Positions 1-10,674 of a DNA stretch of 64,000 bases are shown piece after piece (the stretch's first letter is position 1; each line of letters opens with the position of its first letter). A model generated the notes under the pieces. That model searched no databases. It was not told the origin of the DNA and saw nothing but the letters and a program-made list of their open reading frames with translations. This stretch comes from Sphagnum magellanicum (taxonomy: Eukaryota; Streptophyta; Sphagnopsida; Sphagnales; Sphagnaceae): contig CM038916.1 of assembly GCA_021904315.1 (NCBI GenBank), positions 17,567,897 to 17,631,896 of the forward strand, given 5' to 3'. The translations under genes and the position numbers were made by a program.

Positions 1-887
1 GAATAAGGAATCGGGGCACACTCCCTGGCTCGAAGCATTTTGAGGGGGTAGAAGGGCGTGCTGGAGCTCCGGGATGGGATTAGGAAGAGCGATAAGCATC
101 AACTACTCACACGAACTTGCACAAGACCAACACAAGGTGGTTAGTGCATAGTTGGAGCACTTTTGGTGTTAGGACGAGCCACGGGCAATTCGAATTCATA
201 AGACTCACCACAGCCCGGACTTGGGGGAAGCCACCACCTTCCCCTTTATAGTATACTTTGTGCCTCTCCACGAGGCCCACATCCAAATGGCTTTTTGTCA
301 CGGGACTCCCAAGTGGGAGTCTCGAAATTGCCAAAGTTGGGACTCTTGCAACTTTGGGGCCCCATAACTTTGTGTGAAGACTTTCGATTGGGATGACATT
401 TAAAACAAAGTTGTAGCCCTCGTCAAGAGCTTTCCAACGATATGTCGCACGCCACTTGCATGCAAGGAAATCGGGGTGATTCTTAACTTTTAGTGGTTGA
501 GAGTCAAATTGCCAATTTGACTCTCAACCCTTCTTTTGGCCATAACTTGTGTTTTAGATGTCCAAATGGGTCATGTGAGCTTATTTTAAACATCTATGTT
601 TCAATAACTTTCCAATGGTATGAAGAATTCCTTGAACCATTGAGTTTTGACTAATAATAGTTGAACCAAGGAAGTTATGAATTTCAAAATGACAAGACTC
701 ATAACTTTGTAATTTCAAGACTCACACTTGAAAATACAAGGACAAAGTTTTATTCTTATTTACAAGCTAGGGAACATGTCAATGCATCCAAGTTCCTTAA
801 ATTTTTTTCAACCTACAAAGGATTAAGTTTCCCATATTGTGACCCAACACCCACCAACACACCATATATGATGGATGATGTGTGACA
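1..887 (+). mobile_element. Solo LTR copy 1, left end cut by window edge
   Basis: This is the 5'-truncated member of an LTR family also present at 35339-36159, 36413-37398 (reverse) and 52787-53588. Shared blocks, in the same order, are the stretch around 170-230 ending in a gggggaagccaccacctt-like run, a TATA-like site near 245-257, a gggactccc...gggagtc palindrome near 303-322, a strong hairpin at 495-529, and the 'cataactt' block after it. The 3' end is placed at 887 because tgtgaca there matches the gcgaca/gtgaca ends of the other copies. The last 250 bp are more diverged. The target duplication cannot be checked because the left end is outside the window. Apparent short ORFs here are not genes. 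Confidence 0.7.
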
Positions 888-1560
888 AAAAAAAACATTT
901 TTTCATTATATCATGTTTCTATGGCTAACCATGGTGGTCACCTATGTAATAATCATCCATATACATTAACCTTCCTAGAAATCACCAAATAGTTTACATG
1001 TTAATGTAAAAATCTCCACCTAGAAAAACAATCAATGTGGATGCACACTTATTCAATGTAATGTAATGCAATGTGCATCACACATAGGTGTTTTGAAAAA
1101 CGCAATGTTAAAAAAATCAAATGTTTCATTTTTCAAAATGTTCATGATACTTGTTTAAAAATAATTATGATACCCCAAACAACACATGGCCAAATATCAT
1201 AATAAAAAATAAAAATGATGCATCAATTTTTGTGTCATGTAATGCTTTCAACCACCAGCATTACTTAAATCAAGCACGACTTGAGTCCACCTTGCACATG
1301 CCCTTATTCCAATAATGCCCATGGCCTTAGGTGTTGCATTACACATATCACCATAGTAACCGTTTACATATAACACTTACCCATTTATATAGATAATTAA
1401 TTACGAAGGTAGGGGAACATCTCCACTCACTCATATAGATACTTTTAATTACCAAGGTAGGGGAAGGGGGGAAGTAAGAAGGTTTTCAATGGATGATGCA
1501 TTGGTGGGTGTTGGGGCACATAATTGCTTGATAGTTGCCTCCTTGTGAAAAGGCTCCCAT
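888..1560. repeat. Diverged dispersed TIR-repeat copy in AT-rich DNA
   Basis: No gene is seen. The segment shares word blocks with repeats at 19059-19413, 56820-57215 and 58550-58900: 'gctaaccatggtgg' near 924, 'acttacccatttatata' near 1376, 'ttaccaaggtaggg' near 1449, and a 'ggatgatgcattggtggg' block near 1491-1510. It is the most diverged copy and its limits are uncertain. Confidence 0.5.
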
Positions 1561-1595
1561 CCCTGGGCCTCCCCCTCCTTACATGTTTTATAAAT

Positions 1596-1806
1596 GGTGC
1601 ATTCACACTTGATGTTAAATCATTATTAAATGAAAATCTAGGTGGCATCCTAGGTGTCAACCAATGTTAAATGGGTGAGAGCTTAATGCTAAGTGAATGT
1701 TAGCTTAACATAACATGATCATGGTAAGTAGGTGCAAGTCCTAAATGACTAGCATGGTGTTAGGGGATTCAACACTAGAGTCTCTAACACCAAGTGTGAA
1801 TGCACC
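1596..1806. mobile_element. MITE-like TIR element, tandem unit 1
   Basis: This 211-bp unit begins ggtgcattcacactt and ends aagtgtgaatgcacc, so its ends are inverted repeats of about 22 bp (the next bases, gatgtta and taacacc, still pair with one mismatch). It has no coding capacity. A second unit of the same length follows after 8 bp. This fits a non-autonomous DNA transposon. The superfamily is not assigned because a clean target duplication could not be identified. Confidence 0.75.
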
Positions 1807-1814
1807 TTTAAAAT

Positions 1815-2025
1815 GGTGCATTCACACTTGATGTTAAGTCATTGTTAAATGAAAATCTAGGTGGCATCGTAGGTGTCAGCCAATGTTAAATGGGTGAGAG
1901 CTGAATGCTAAGTGAATGTTAGCTTAACATAAAATGATAATGGTAAGTAGGTGCAAGTCCTAAATGACTAGCATGGTGTTAGGGGATTCAACACTAGAGT
2001 CCCTAACACCAGGTGTGAATGCACC
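1815..2025. mobile_element. MITE-like TIR element, tandem unit 2
   Basis: A second 211-bp copy of the preceding unit in direct orientation. By eye it differs at only about ten positions, for example gtcatt for tcatt variants near the left end and 'aggtgtg' for 'aagtgtg' at the right TIR. The near identity suggests recent duplication or nested insertion into a sibling's end. Confidence 0.75.
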
Positions 2026-2029
2026 TTTA

Positions 2030-3151
2030 TTAAAGTTAGCTTGTTTTTATTAAGGAAAGGATTTTTCCAACCTATTATTTGTCGGGCGCCCAGTTATCAC
2101 CTGATATGATTGGATGGTATTGAATCCGACATAGCGAATAAAAATCCATCTATCCTGATTCCAGCCCTCGATGGTCACCGTTTCCAACGGGCCAGATTTG
2201 TGTTTGGTCGCACCCTTCATCTTAGTGTGGCCAATAGGACCAAGCTCCATCACAAACTCTTTTCTTCTGTCGCCACCAGCAGCAGTGGCGGCAGATGATA
2301 GACGATGATGATCGAAGCTAGCTCTTCACACTAAAATTTCTACGCTCTCTCTCACACATAACATTCCCTGATCGATTGTTGTCGTAAATTTGCGGTGCAG
2401 ACATCCCGTGTGAAGTTGGAATTTGGGATTCTAAGTCTTTGAATAAGTGTCTCTGCATCATCACCGATTCGCATTACCAGCATCACTCATGTGCGGTCGG
2501 AAATCTGAACTCTAGTATGCGTGTGATCAAAACCAAATTTTGACAAGGCGCAGCAGAGGAACGAGATCATACTGAACCCGTGAACAAGAATCCGTCAGCT
2601 GCTGCTCTACCATGCACATGCTGGTAGTTGTGTGTCTTTTTTTTTCTGGGTTTTTTCTTTCATGTGTGTCGAACAAAGATGAGTGGAGAGTGTCAGTTTC
2701 CTTTGTTCCAATGGCAGGTGATATCCTCCTAATGGAGTTGTAATGAGTGAAAGACGAAACAGGCTAGCGATCTAGAGGAAGAAAGGAATGAAAAAGTGCT
2801 ATTGTGCTTAGGGTTTAGGAAGCTCATCTCAGTCTCGTGTAGGTGTACAGCTCTGCCTGGAGAAGGGAAGGAAAGGGGGGGAGAAGAGACGAGGGTAAGT
2901 GGCACTGTTGCGCCGAGTCGTCTCGTTCCGTTTTCGTCTCATTAGGTTTCTGTCTCAAGTTGTTCTTGCATCAGGCACTGGCCATTGGGAGCCTGAATAC
3001 CTACCATGGTTGATGTTATTCCCAATTCTTTTCTCGTTTCTTGCTCTGGGTGACATCTTCTCGGTTGCCATTCAGAGCTCTCGCTGCTCCCTTGGTCTTC
3101 AATTTGGATGTCGAGCGCTGCCCCGATTCTCAGCATTCACCTGGACTGTAG
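2030..3151 (+). promoter_or_regulatory. Upstream and 5' leader region of the COQ10/START-like gene
   Basis: GC content rises here relative to the left flank. A telo-box-like TTAGGGTTT lies at 2808-2816, a motif known from plant promoters. A consensus splice donor, gag|ggtaagt, near 2894 suggests an intron in the 5' leader, with possible acceptors such as cttgcatcag near 2970 and gattctcag near 3131. The transcription start cannot be placed from sequence alone. Confidence 0.45.
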
Positions 3152-6100
3152 ATGGTTAGTCCTCTGAATGTCCTTCATGTGTCGTCTCCCGCTGTCCTCC
3201 TCCACCCTTGGCCGCCGCCATGGTTGCTTAGAAGAAAGCTTGCCGCCCAAGATTCGGAAGAGGCGATGGTTTCAGCTTGGTTCACCACCTCTCTTTCAAA
3301 GGTGCCTCGTTCATCATGTCCTTCTGCAAGCAGGTAAGCAATTCTTGCCTTTCCGGACACCACAATGGAACTCCTTTTTCCCTCATCTGGACTCCTAGAA
3401 GAATTGGTGGCAGACAAGAAGAATCGGTTGCAGACTGACTGGGCTTACTGTGCTTTCCTACTGCATATATTTTATTTCTTTTGTTTCTGCTTGTCTACGC
3501 ATTTCATACTTTTCTGTCCTCTTTCTATTGGTCTGTCTCATCCCATCCCTGCTGAAGAACAGATCGAGGGCCTTTGTGTATCATTGTGAGTTGGTAAGTA
3601 TCATGTAGGATTGTCTGTTTTCTGTTGCTTTTGCCATGGGTCCTTGCTTCTGAAATTGTGCAATTTGCATCTATATTCAGTGCTAGGGCCTTGAATCAAC
3701 ACCTGACATAGATCAGCATCAGAATAAACGGTGCTTTGTGGTCATGAAGGTTTTCCTGTGTTCTCTCTTTTAACGTATGTGGTTAATGTAAAGCTCAAAG
3801 CTGAAGGTGTTAAAGCAGCTTGCTTGGCCTGATGTATTCCTTCTGCACACCAGACATCTTACCTCGTGGAGAGTGATATGTGAAATATTGCAGGCCTGCA
3901 ACATGCCAAGCATATTGCAATTTTTCACATGTTCATAGGCATGACACAGTGTTCTTCTTCTGGGCACTTTCTTTGCATACTCTTAGGTTTGTGAAGCCAG
4001 GAACTTGACTGTGCTTTGTTGCATTGGCCGCATCAAATTTCAAGTGTACATTCTACTGGGTGTTGCTTTTGAGAGATCATCACACTCATGCAGCATGGCC
4101 AATCTGCAAGCTATCTTGTGCCCTCTTACCAGGCATTATGCTGAGAGTTCTGGGTAGGGTGTATTTCTGCATCCACTGTGTGTTCTGGCACTGAAGAATA
4201 GACAATGGGCATTGATGAACTTGGGCAGATTCAAGTCACAGATGTCCAGTGCCTTGATGGTGGAACTTCTCACAACCAAATCACAATATTTTCCTGAGGT
4301 AATGTTTGTAGCATTTTTATGAGTATCTGTTGCTTTTTCTCCTTGGATCCCATGTAGGAAACGAGGAAACATATTTCTCTGGGTAGTTGAGCCTTGAACT
4401 CTTGAATATTGTATCTTTGGGTGAGACTGCAGTTGGTATGGATCATGCAGACAGGAAGAAGAAGATAGTTTTTTTCTGGGATGTTGACTTTGTCAATTTC
4501 TTATAACTTTTTCTCTCTCTTCTTTCCAGGGAGGGGGAATCGAGAGCAAAATAGGTCAAAAGGTTTTGAAATCAATACAACACAAGTTGCGTCACACAAT
4601 GCGGAAATCAGACTCCACTGCACATTCTATGGTTGAGAGGGATTCTGTGCAACAGCCTGCTGAATCATCAAGTGATGCAAAGGAAACAGAAGTGAGTGGA
4701 GATCCAAATTCACTAGAACGGGAAGTTCAGTGCCAGGTTGAGGCAGTATCTTGGCGAGAGCGGCACATTAGTGCATCTGTACATATCGCGGCCAGTGAGG
4801 CACATGTGTGGAAGGTTCTTACAGATTATGAGCGCCTTGCAGAATTTGTGCCCAACCTCATCCGCAGGTGAGCAGTCTTCAATACATATCAACCTGTAAT
4901 GCATTGTAATGCTGTTGATCTTGATTCAATATTGACATTGCTAAATGACTAGGCTAGCAAAGAACTATTATAGCATGTCATGAGGTTAGGATTCTTAAAT
5001 GTTATGAAAGAACTTCAAGAGGACGGAAGCAGTCAGTTCCCCAAAGGTTCAACTGTGGAATGTCCTGAGACATTGTGGGTGTTATGTTGGAAGGGTTCAG
5101 TGAGCGAATTCCATGTCCCCATCCAGGTCGGATATGGCTGCTCCAGGTAGGCAGGCAGGCAGCCATGTACTGGCACATTGAAGCTCGTGTGGTTCTCGAC
5201 CTGCTGGAGCTTCCTTATGCAGTCAGTATCCTCCACTACCAAATCTGTGAACTTTAGCAAATTGACCAGCCTATTGTGTGTTTTTGATAGCTGCAAGTAC
5301 TGGACAAAAACCTGTGTTAGGTTGACATTACTGACAGTATGACTCTAACCTGGTGGTAGGTTAGGGGTTAGGATGTTTCACAATGTCACCAGTACAGAGA
5401 AAATTGTCATCACTGGGAAATTACCTGAATGTGCTTTCATGTTGTCCAGAAAGATGGGAAGGAGCTTTGCTTTTCAATGGTTGATGGTGATTTCAAGCGG
5501 TATGTCGGAAGATGGTATCTTCGTCCTGGCCCCAGGTTTGATGATTCCATAGAACCAAACTTTCTTTTTCCATGTGCTTTTAATTGTCTTTCATGCATTC
5601 TTTGCTTGCTGTCTGGATGGCTCATTCCAGTTTTGATGGCAGGCCTGGCAGTACAGTCCTGCACTATGAAGTTAATGTTGCCCCAAAGCTACTTTTCCCT
5701 GCTCCCCTTGTTGAAAGAATAATAAGGGCAGACCTTCCTGTCAATCTGCGGGCCATGGCAGAGAGAGCTGAAGCTGATTCTGCAACATTGTCCAACATCC
5801 CAACTTTTTTGGCCCCCAGCTTGAAAGGGGCATCACTCACCTTCCAAAGCTTCCTCAAGAATCTTGGAGCAGGCAAACCAACATCAAAAACATTGTCTGC
5901 CACTGCAATGGCAGGCTTTACATTGGATCCACAAAGTTTGGAAAAGGAGTTGGCAAGTTCAAGGGATGGGCTCTCTGTGCCAGTGGGGTTGAAAGAGCTG
6001 ACAAGATGGGTTGACAGGGACCATCAATGGGGTGTGTTTGGAAGGGCTTGTAAAGCTGGGAGGCCATGCACTGTTGATGAAGTCCATTTGAGACGCTTTG

Positions 6101-8773
6101 ATGATCTGCTGGTGAGTATATTTAACTAGTGTGTGTTTGGCATGTAACCAGATTGAAGAATGCCTCAGGAATTCATGGGCCTCCTTTTCTTTTTCAAATA
6201 AAACCTTGTCATAGCTAAAGGTTTTTAAATGCAGAAGAATGTCATAGGTCATGAATGCTTGTGAGTTATTAAGATACCTGCCCTCATGAATACTGAGACA
6301 AGAGCTTGAAGTAAAGATGTTGCTAGTGCATACAAATATCTATGCTTGAAAAGTGTCCTTCTGTCTTGGAAGTGTCCTGTTGCATAGTTTCCTTGTTGCA
6401 GATCAAGCCATTTTACATTGGTGGGGAGGGAGGGGAGGATAACAGAGACTATCCGTGTTATGCAGGAAAATGGTGGTGTTCATCGGCGGGTAGTGGCAGC
6501 TATCACAGTGGAGGCCCCAATTGAGAACCTTTGGTCTGTTCTTACTTCCTATAAACAATTACCTGAGTAAGTGCTTCCCCTCTCCTCCCCACCCTCCCCA
6601 CCTCCCTTTAGTTTGACAATCTTGTTTGAAGCTACAATTCTTCATCCCTTTATGCACTGTGGTTTGAGCAAAAGCTGAGGTTTAGATTCCATTGTAGTTT
6701 CATGCTGCTAAACATGTGCACTGTGTTTCTGCAAGAGGATTGTTCGTCCCCTGGTCTGTATCACTACTCTAAATAGGATTGGACTTTACCTTCTGGTAGT
6801 TGAAGTTGGATAGTACCATTGAGGTCAGTCTATTATTGGGAAATGCTGCTGGATGAACAGGATATCTCTATTCTCTTGGAATGAGATTTTTCACCCACTG
6901 GCATGTATACAGATTTATTCCCAACTTGGCCATCAGCCAAGTTTTGTCTCGAGACAAGAACAAAGTGCGCCTTCTTCAGGTATTTGTTCAAGGTTTCCTG
7001 TCTGAACCATTTAATATAGATGTTGTGTCTCTCAACAGAGGATCACATTGCTCACATGTCACATTAGGGGATGCATTTCTCTTATTTGAGATTGTAACCT
7101 GCACAGGAGGGATGCAAATGTCTACTTTACATGGTGCTGCATGCCCGAGTCATTCTTGACCTGTGGGAGAGACCTCTGTGTGAGATTGTGTTTAAGCAAG
7201 TGGAGGGTGATTTTGATCTGTTTCAAGGCAAATGGACCCTAAAGCCACTGGGGCCACAGCACACCCTTCTTAAATATGTTGTTGACACCAAAATGCGCAA
7301 AGGCTCTCTACTTGCTGAGGCTTTAGTTGAGGAGGTATGCTGGATCACAACTGCATTGGTGTTATGTCCCTTTCCTTTCCATCAGTGTGCCTGTTAATCT
7401 CAATAACTATCTTGCAATGGTTGCAAACAGGTAATATATGAAGATCTGCCTGCTAATCTTTGTGCTATCCGAGACCGGGTTGAGCTTGGTGAGCAACAAT
7501 CACCACAAGACTTGGACTACTTGGCTCAACTCCAGAAAGAAATTGACATGGAAAATAGCAGCAAAGGGGATACTGTTTCACAAGGAGATCACTCAGTGAC
7601 TACATCAAAGCCTGTAAAAGGTGCTTCCAGTAAAGTGAAAAGTGCACCACTTACCCAAAACCTGCGATCTCTATCTGGGGGACGAAGGAGACCTTTAGTA
7701 TCAGGCCTTCAGCAAGATATTAAAGTTTTGGATAGAGAGCTCTTGAAGTTTATTTCTGAGAAGGTAGATTTTCATCACCTTGTTGCTTGCTCCTGCTGCT
7801 TGTTGTTGGGGTTATCATTTGTAGAGGCATGTGCAATGTTGTGGGTGGGACTAATGTTCTAAGACTTGCTGATCAGAGTCCTTTCTGGGGGACAGGGAAA
7901 AAAGGGTGTGATGCCAATGCGGTGTGAATTGAGGGAGAGTGGACGTGTTGACTTGGAGAAAGCCATTGCACGTATGGGTGGGTTTGGGCCCACAGCTGCT
8001 CGCCTGAATTTATGCTTGGCCTACAAGCAACGTAAGCCTCGGGGCTACTGGGATGACTTGCAAAACATCCACAAGGAGGTTTCTCCCATTGATGCCTGGT
8101 CCATTTTAAATCTTCATTGTTAGCCTGATGTCCTAATGCAGTGAGATTCAAACAATTGCATCGTTGCCTATACCAACATTCACCTGTTTAAGCATGTAAG
8201 TTGTGGCACTGGGATATCATGCAATTGCAGTCTGGCATATCCCACATTATAAATGCTGGATAGATGTCATGTGGTACTTAAATAAAAGCATTTTGGGGTG
8301 GTTTCAGATTGCTTTGTTTCAGAAAGAGCATGGGAAAGACAGTACATTCATGCCAACGAGAAAATCCTTAGAAAGGGCTGGTAAGTCTTGACATTATTAG
8401 AGCTTCCAAACTGTAGCTGTCTTTGGGTGATGGGTTCAACTTCAGAAGAACAAAATTGTCAGGAGAATCGTTTTGGTCAGATCTCATGTTGTTCTAATGC
8501 CAGGGGCATGGGTGGGTTATGGCAGGCCGATATGACCTAGCTCGCTCTTTAGAGAAATGGGGGGGGCTGCAAGAAGTTGCTCGTGTATTAGGCCTCAAAG
8601 TTAGAAAGCGACAAAAGAGTCAGTGCTCTGAAAGACAGCCTCCACAATTCCAGAAGCCCACTGTAGAGGATGAGACTAGTCTACAACTTCCACGGAAAAC
8701 CTCCCTCCCCTTGAAATCCACAAAGTGGATTATGATGTGGCGGGGATCCAGATCTGAGGGGACTGATCTATAG
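3152..8773 (+). CDS. Plastid-type protein with two COQ10/START-like (polyketide cyclase/lipid transport) domains
   Basis: Exons: 3152-3333, 4229-4298, 4530-4867, 5101-5221, 5450-5535, 5631-6111, 6466-6566, 6913-6979, 7107-7334, 7431-7763, 7896-8078, 8308-8380, 8526-8773. All joins keep one frame, giving 836 residues and stop TAG. Domain 1 (about 164-330) starts near ISASVHIAASEAHVWKVLTD and contains IPCPHPGRIW and YWHIEARVVLDL. Domain 2 (about 433-580) contains VVAAITVEAPIENLWSVL and LYMVLHARVILDL. The C-terminus (670-836) has two related motifs, GRVDLEKAIARMGGF and GRYDLARSLEKWGGL. From memory this order resembles Arabidopsis At5g08720. COQ10/START folds bind hydrophobic ligands such as quinones or lipids; no catalytic claim is made. 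The Ser/Arg-rich N-terminus suggests a transit peptide. The first two exons are the weak part: the intron 3334-4228 has a poor acceptor, with AG after 4249 also in frame, and ATG at 4215 or 4242 is an alternative start. Confidence 0.9.
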
Positions 8774-9962
8774 AGAGTTGCTGCAAAGTTCACATGTAAT
8801 CTTTATTTAATGATCTAGAAATTTCACTCTGCAACTGTGTGTGTCCTGTGCACATTGATGTTAAACCATGTAAGAAAATCACAGGTTCCAAAGGAAATGA
8901 GAGTAATAAGTGATAGTACATACTGAGAAAATGGGGTGGAATTGATTTACATTTAACCATATTGAAGTAACAAAGAAGGTGCATCAAATTTAGTAACAAA
9001 GACTAAACAAAGTTGATTCAATGTTTTTGAACTCTTTAAAGCAGAAAACAGTTTTAGTTTCAACATGCAAGTCAGGACTTTATATAGAGGTGGGGCTCCC
9101 ACCATTCAACAATAGTTGTTACAGGGGATGGAGTCGCAGCCAAGCATCCAACCAAAAAATGCAGAAGTCTCATAAGATGGAGGTTGAAATTGGGCTGTTT
9201 GTTTGACCCTAGGCTAGTGGCCATCATAGATATTCTTTTCCATAAACTTAATTTGTCTTCAGCTATTTCAGCAACTCTTATTGGATTACATGTCATTGCC
9301 AGCTACAAATCCAAATAGAGATTCAGAGAAAACTAATAATTTTGTCAATAAAACAAATTTTACATCTGGGTCCAATGTTTCTCAGAGGTCAGAATTGTCC
9401 CTTTTAAGCTCAAGCTTCTTTGATCTCCAATCAAGCATTTGCTAAGGACCACTACTGGGTCTAAGTCTTTGTTTAAAGTTGTCATAAGTATCACACTAAG
9501 TCAAGGAATGTCTCACCTGAATACAAATTGTGTGGCATTCAAAAGAGTTCTCACATGTTGATTGTCCCTGGGAACTGGACTACAAACTACTGTCACAGCC
9601 ATCATAAGCTCAGAACGTACTGAAGATGAGACAGACTCCATGCCAAGGAAAATTGAACCTCATGAGAAACAATTTATACACTCCATGCCAAAATGACTAG
9701 TGACAAACAAGGGGTTTGGCTGATATGAGAGGTGAATCAGGAAACTAAGAAACTGAAAAGAAGCCTAACAAACTGAGGTACTCAATGAAAATCCTCTTTT
9801 AAAATCATCACTTGCAGTCAAAACTTAACCAAAAATCTAAAGCTTTTACACAAGCCTTTAGATCCGAACACCCTTACCTAGTGAATTAGAGAGGACTGAC
9901 CCCAAGCCTAGCAGAATTTCTATAAACTAACCCAAACTTCATTTGGCTCTAGAGATCAACAC
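8774..9962. other. 3' flank of the COQ10/START-like gene
   Basis: No coding exon is seen. The 3' UTR of the upstream gene should lie here; an AATAAA-type site near 9348-9353 is a possible polyadenylation signal. No repeat is recognised. Confidence 0.4.
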
Positions 9963-10226
9963 CTACACACAATATGCATATATTGAGCTGCAGACTTGAA
10001 AACCTTTTTCTAAAACTTTGCCAGTTGCCATTTTTCCTCTTGGCCTTGACATTTGTGCTTCAACCTCCAGCAGAGTAAGGCCAGAACTGGTCTTCACAGT
10101 GATAAATTGTGTATACCAGATTTCCTTGGACAAGAACAGAGGATCATTCGACCAAGGTGGGATCCCAGTGACCTCACCTACATTGCACTTCAAATCAACG
10201 AAGTGCTCTGTGGTGTAAGAAAACAT
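9963..10226 (-). other. Candidate unrecognised exon on the minus strand
   Basis: An open frame of 87 codons on the minus strand has balanced amino acid composition, including stretches such as HFVDLKCNVGEVTGIPPW and LTLLEVEAQMSRPRGKMA, and an acceptor-like cttacaccacag at its upstream end. It lies downstream of the polygalacturonase stop codon. It could be part of that gene's 3' UTR, an alternative exon or a separate small gene. I do not recognise the peptide. Confidence 0.25.
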
Positions 10227-10674
10227 CTAACAAGATATAAGGAGGAGAGGGAACCAAGGTACACAGGAGTTAAAACAGTGCTCTGCATCAAAGCCTTGAT
10301 GAGAGGGGTGAAGCTGTATGGAAGTTGATAACATCAAAGAGAAGGGCTTGGGAGTGAAAACCTACCAAGAAGGGGATGCATAGACTGCTAATGAAATCTC
10401 AAAAGAGGGGCAGAGACAGGGTACAGGAAAGGCTATCCATGCCTGCTCTTGCTCCAGCTTGTGCATGTGATATGAGACCTCAGGAAGCACTGCTGTGAAA
10501 ATCTTGAATGTGAGAAGTGGAAATTCTGACCGTGCAAGGGCTAGAGAAAGACTGTAGGTTTTCAGCATCTTCAACTCATTTGAGTTGTATCAAATATGGT
10601 GGAAGTACCATGGCTTTGACAATCCAAAAAGAGGCAAGGCAAATGGGGAAATCAAAGTTATTCATGATCCCTCT

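Noticed and set aside
2899..3159. 86-codon GTG-start frame upstream of the COQ10/START-like CDS
   Set aside because: It starts at a splice-donor-like site, cannot be joined in frame with the next exon and looks like leader sequence.
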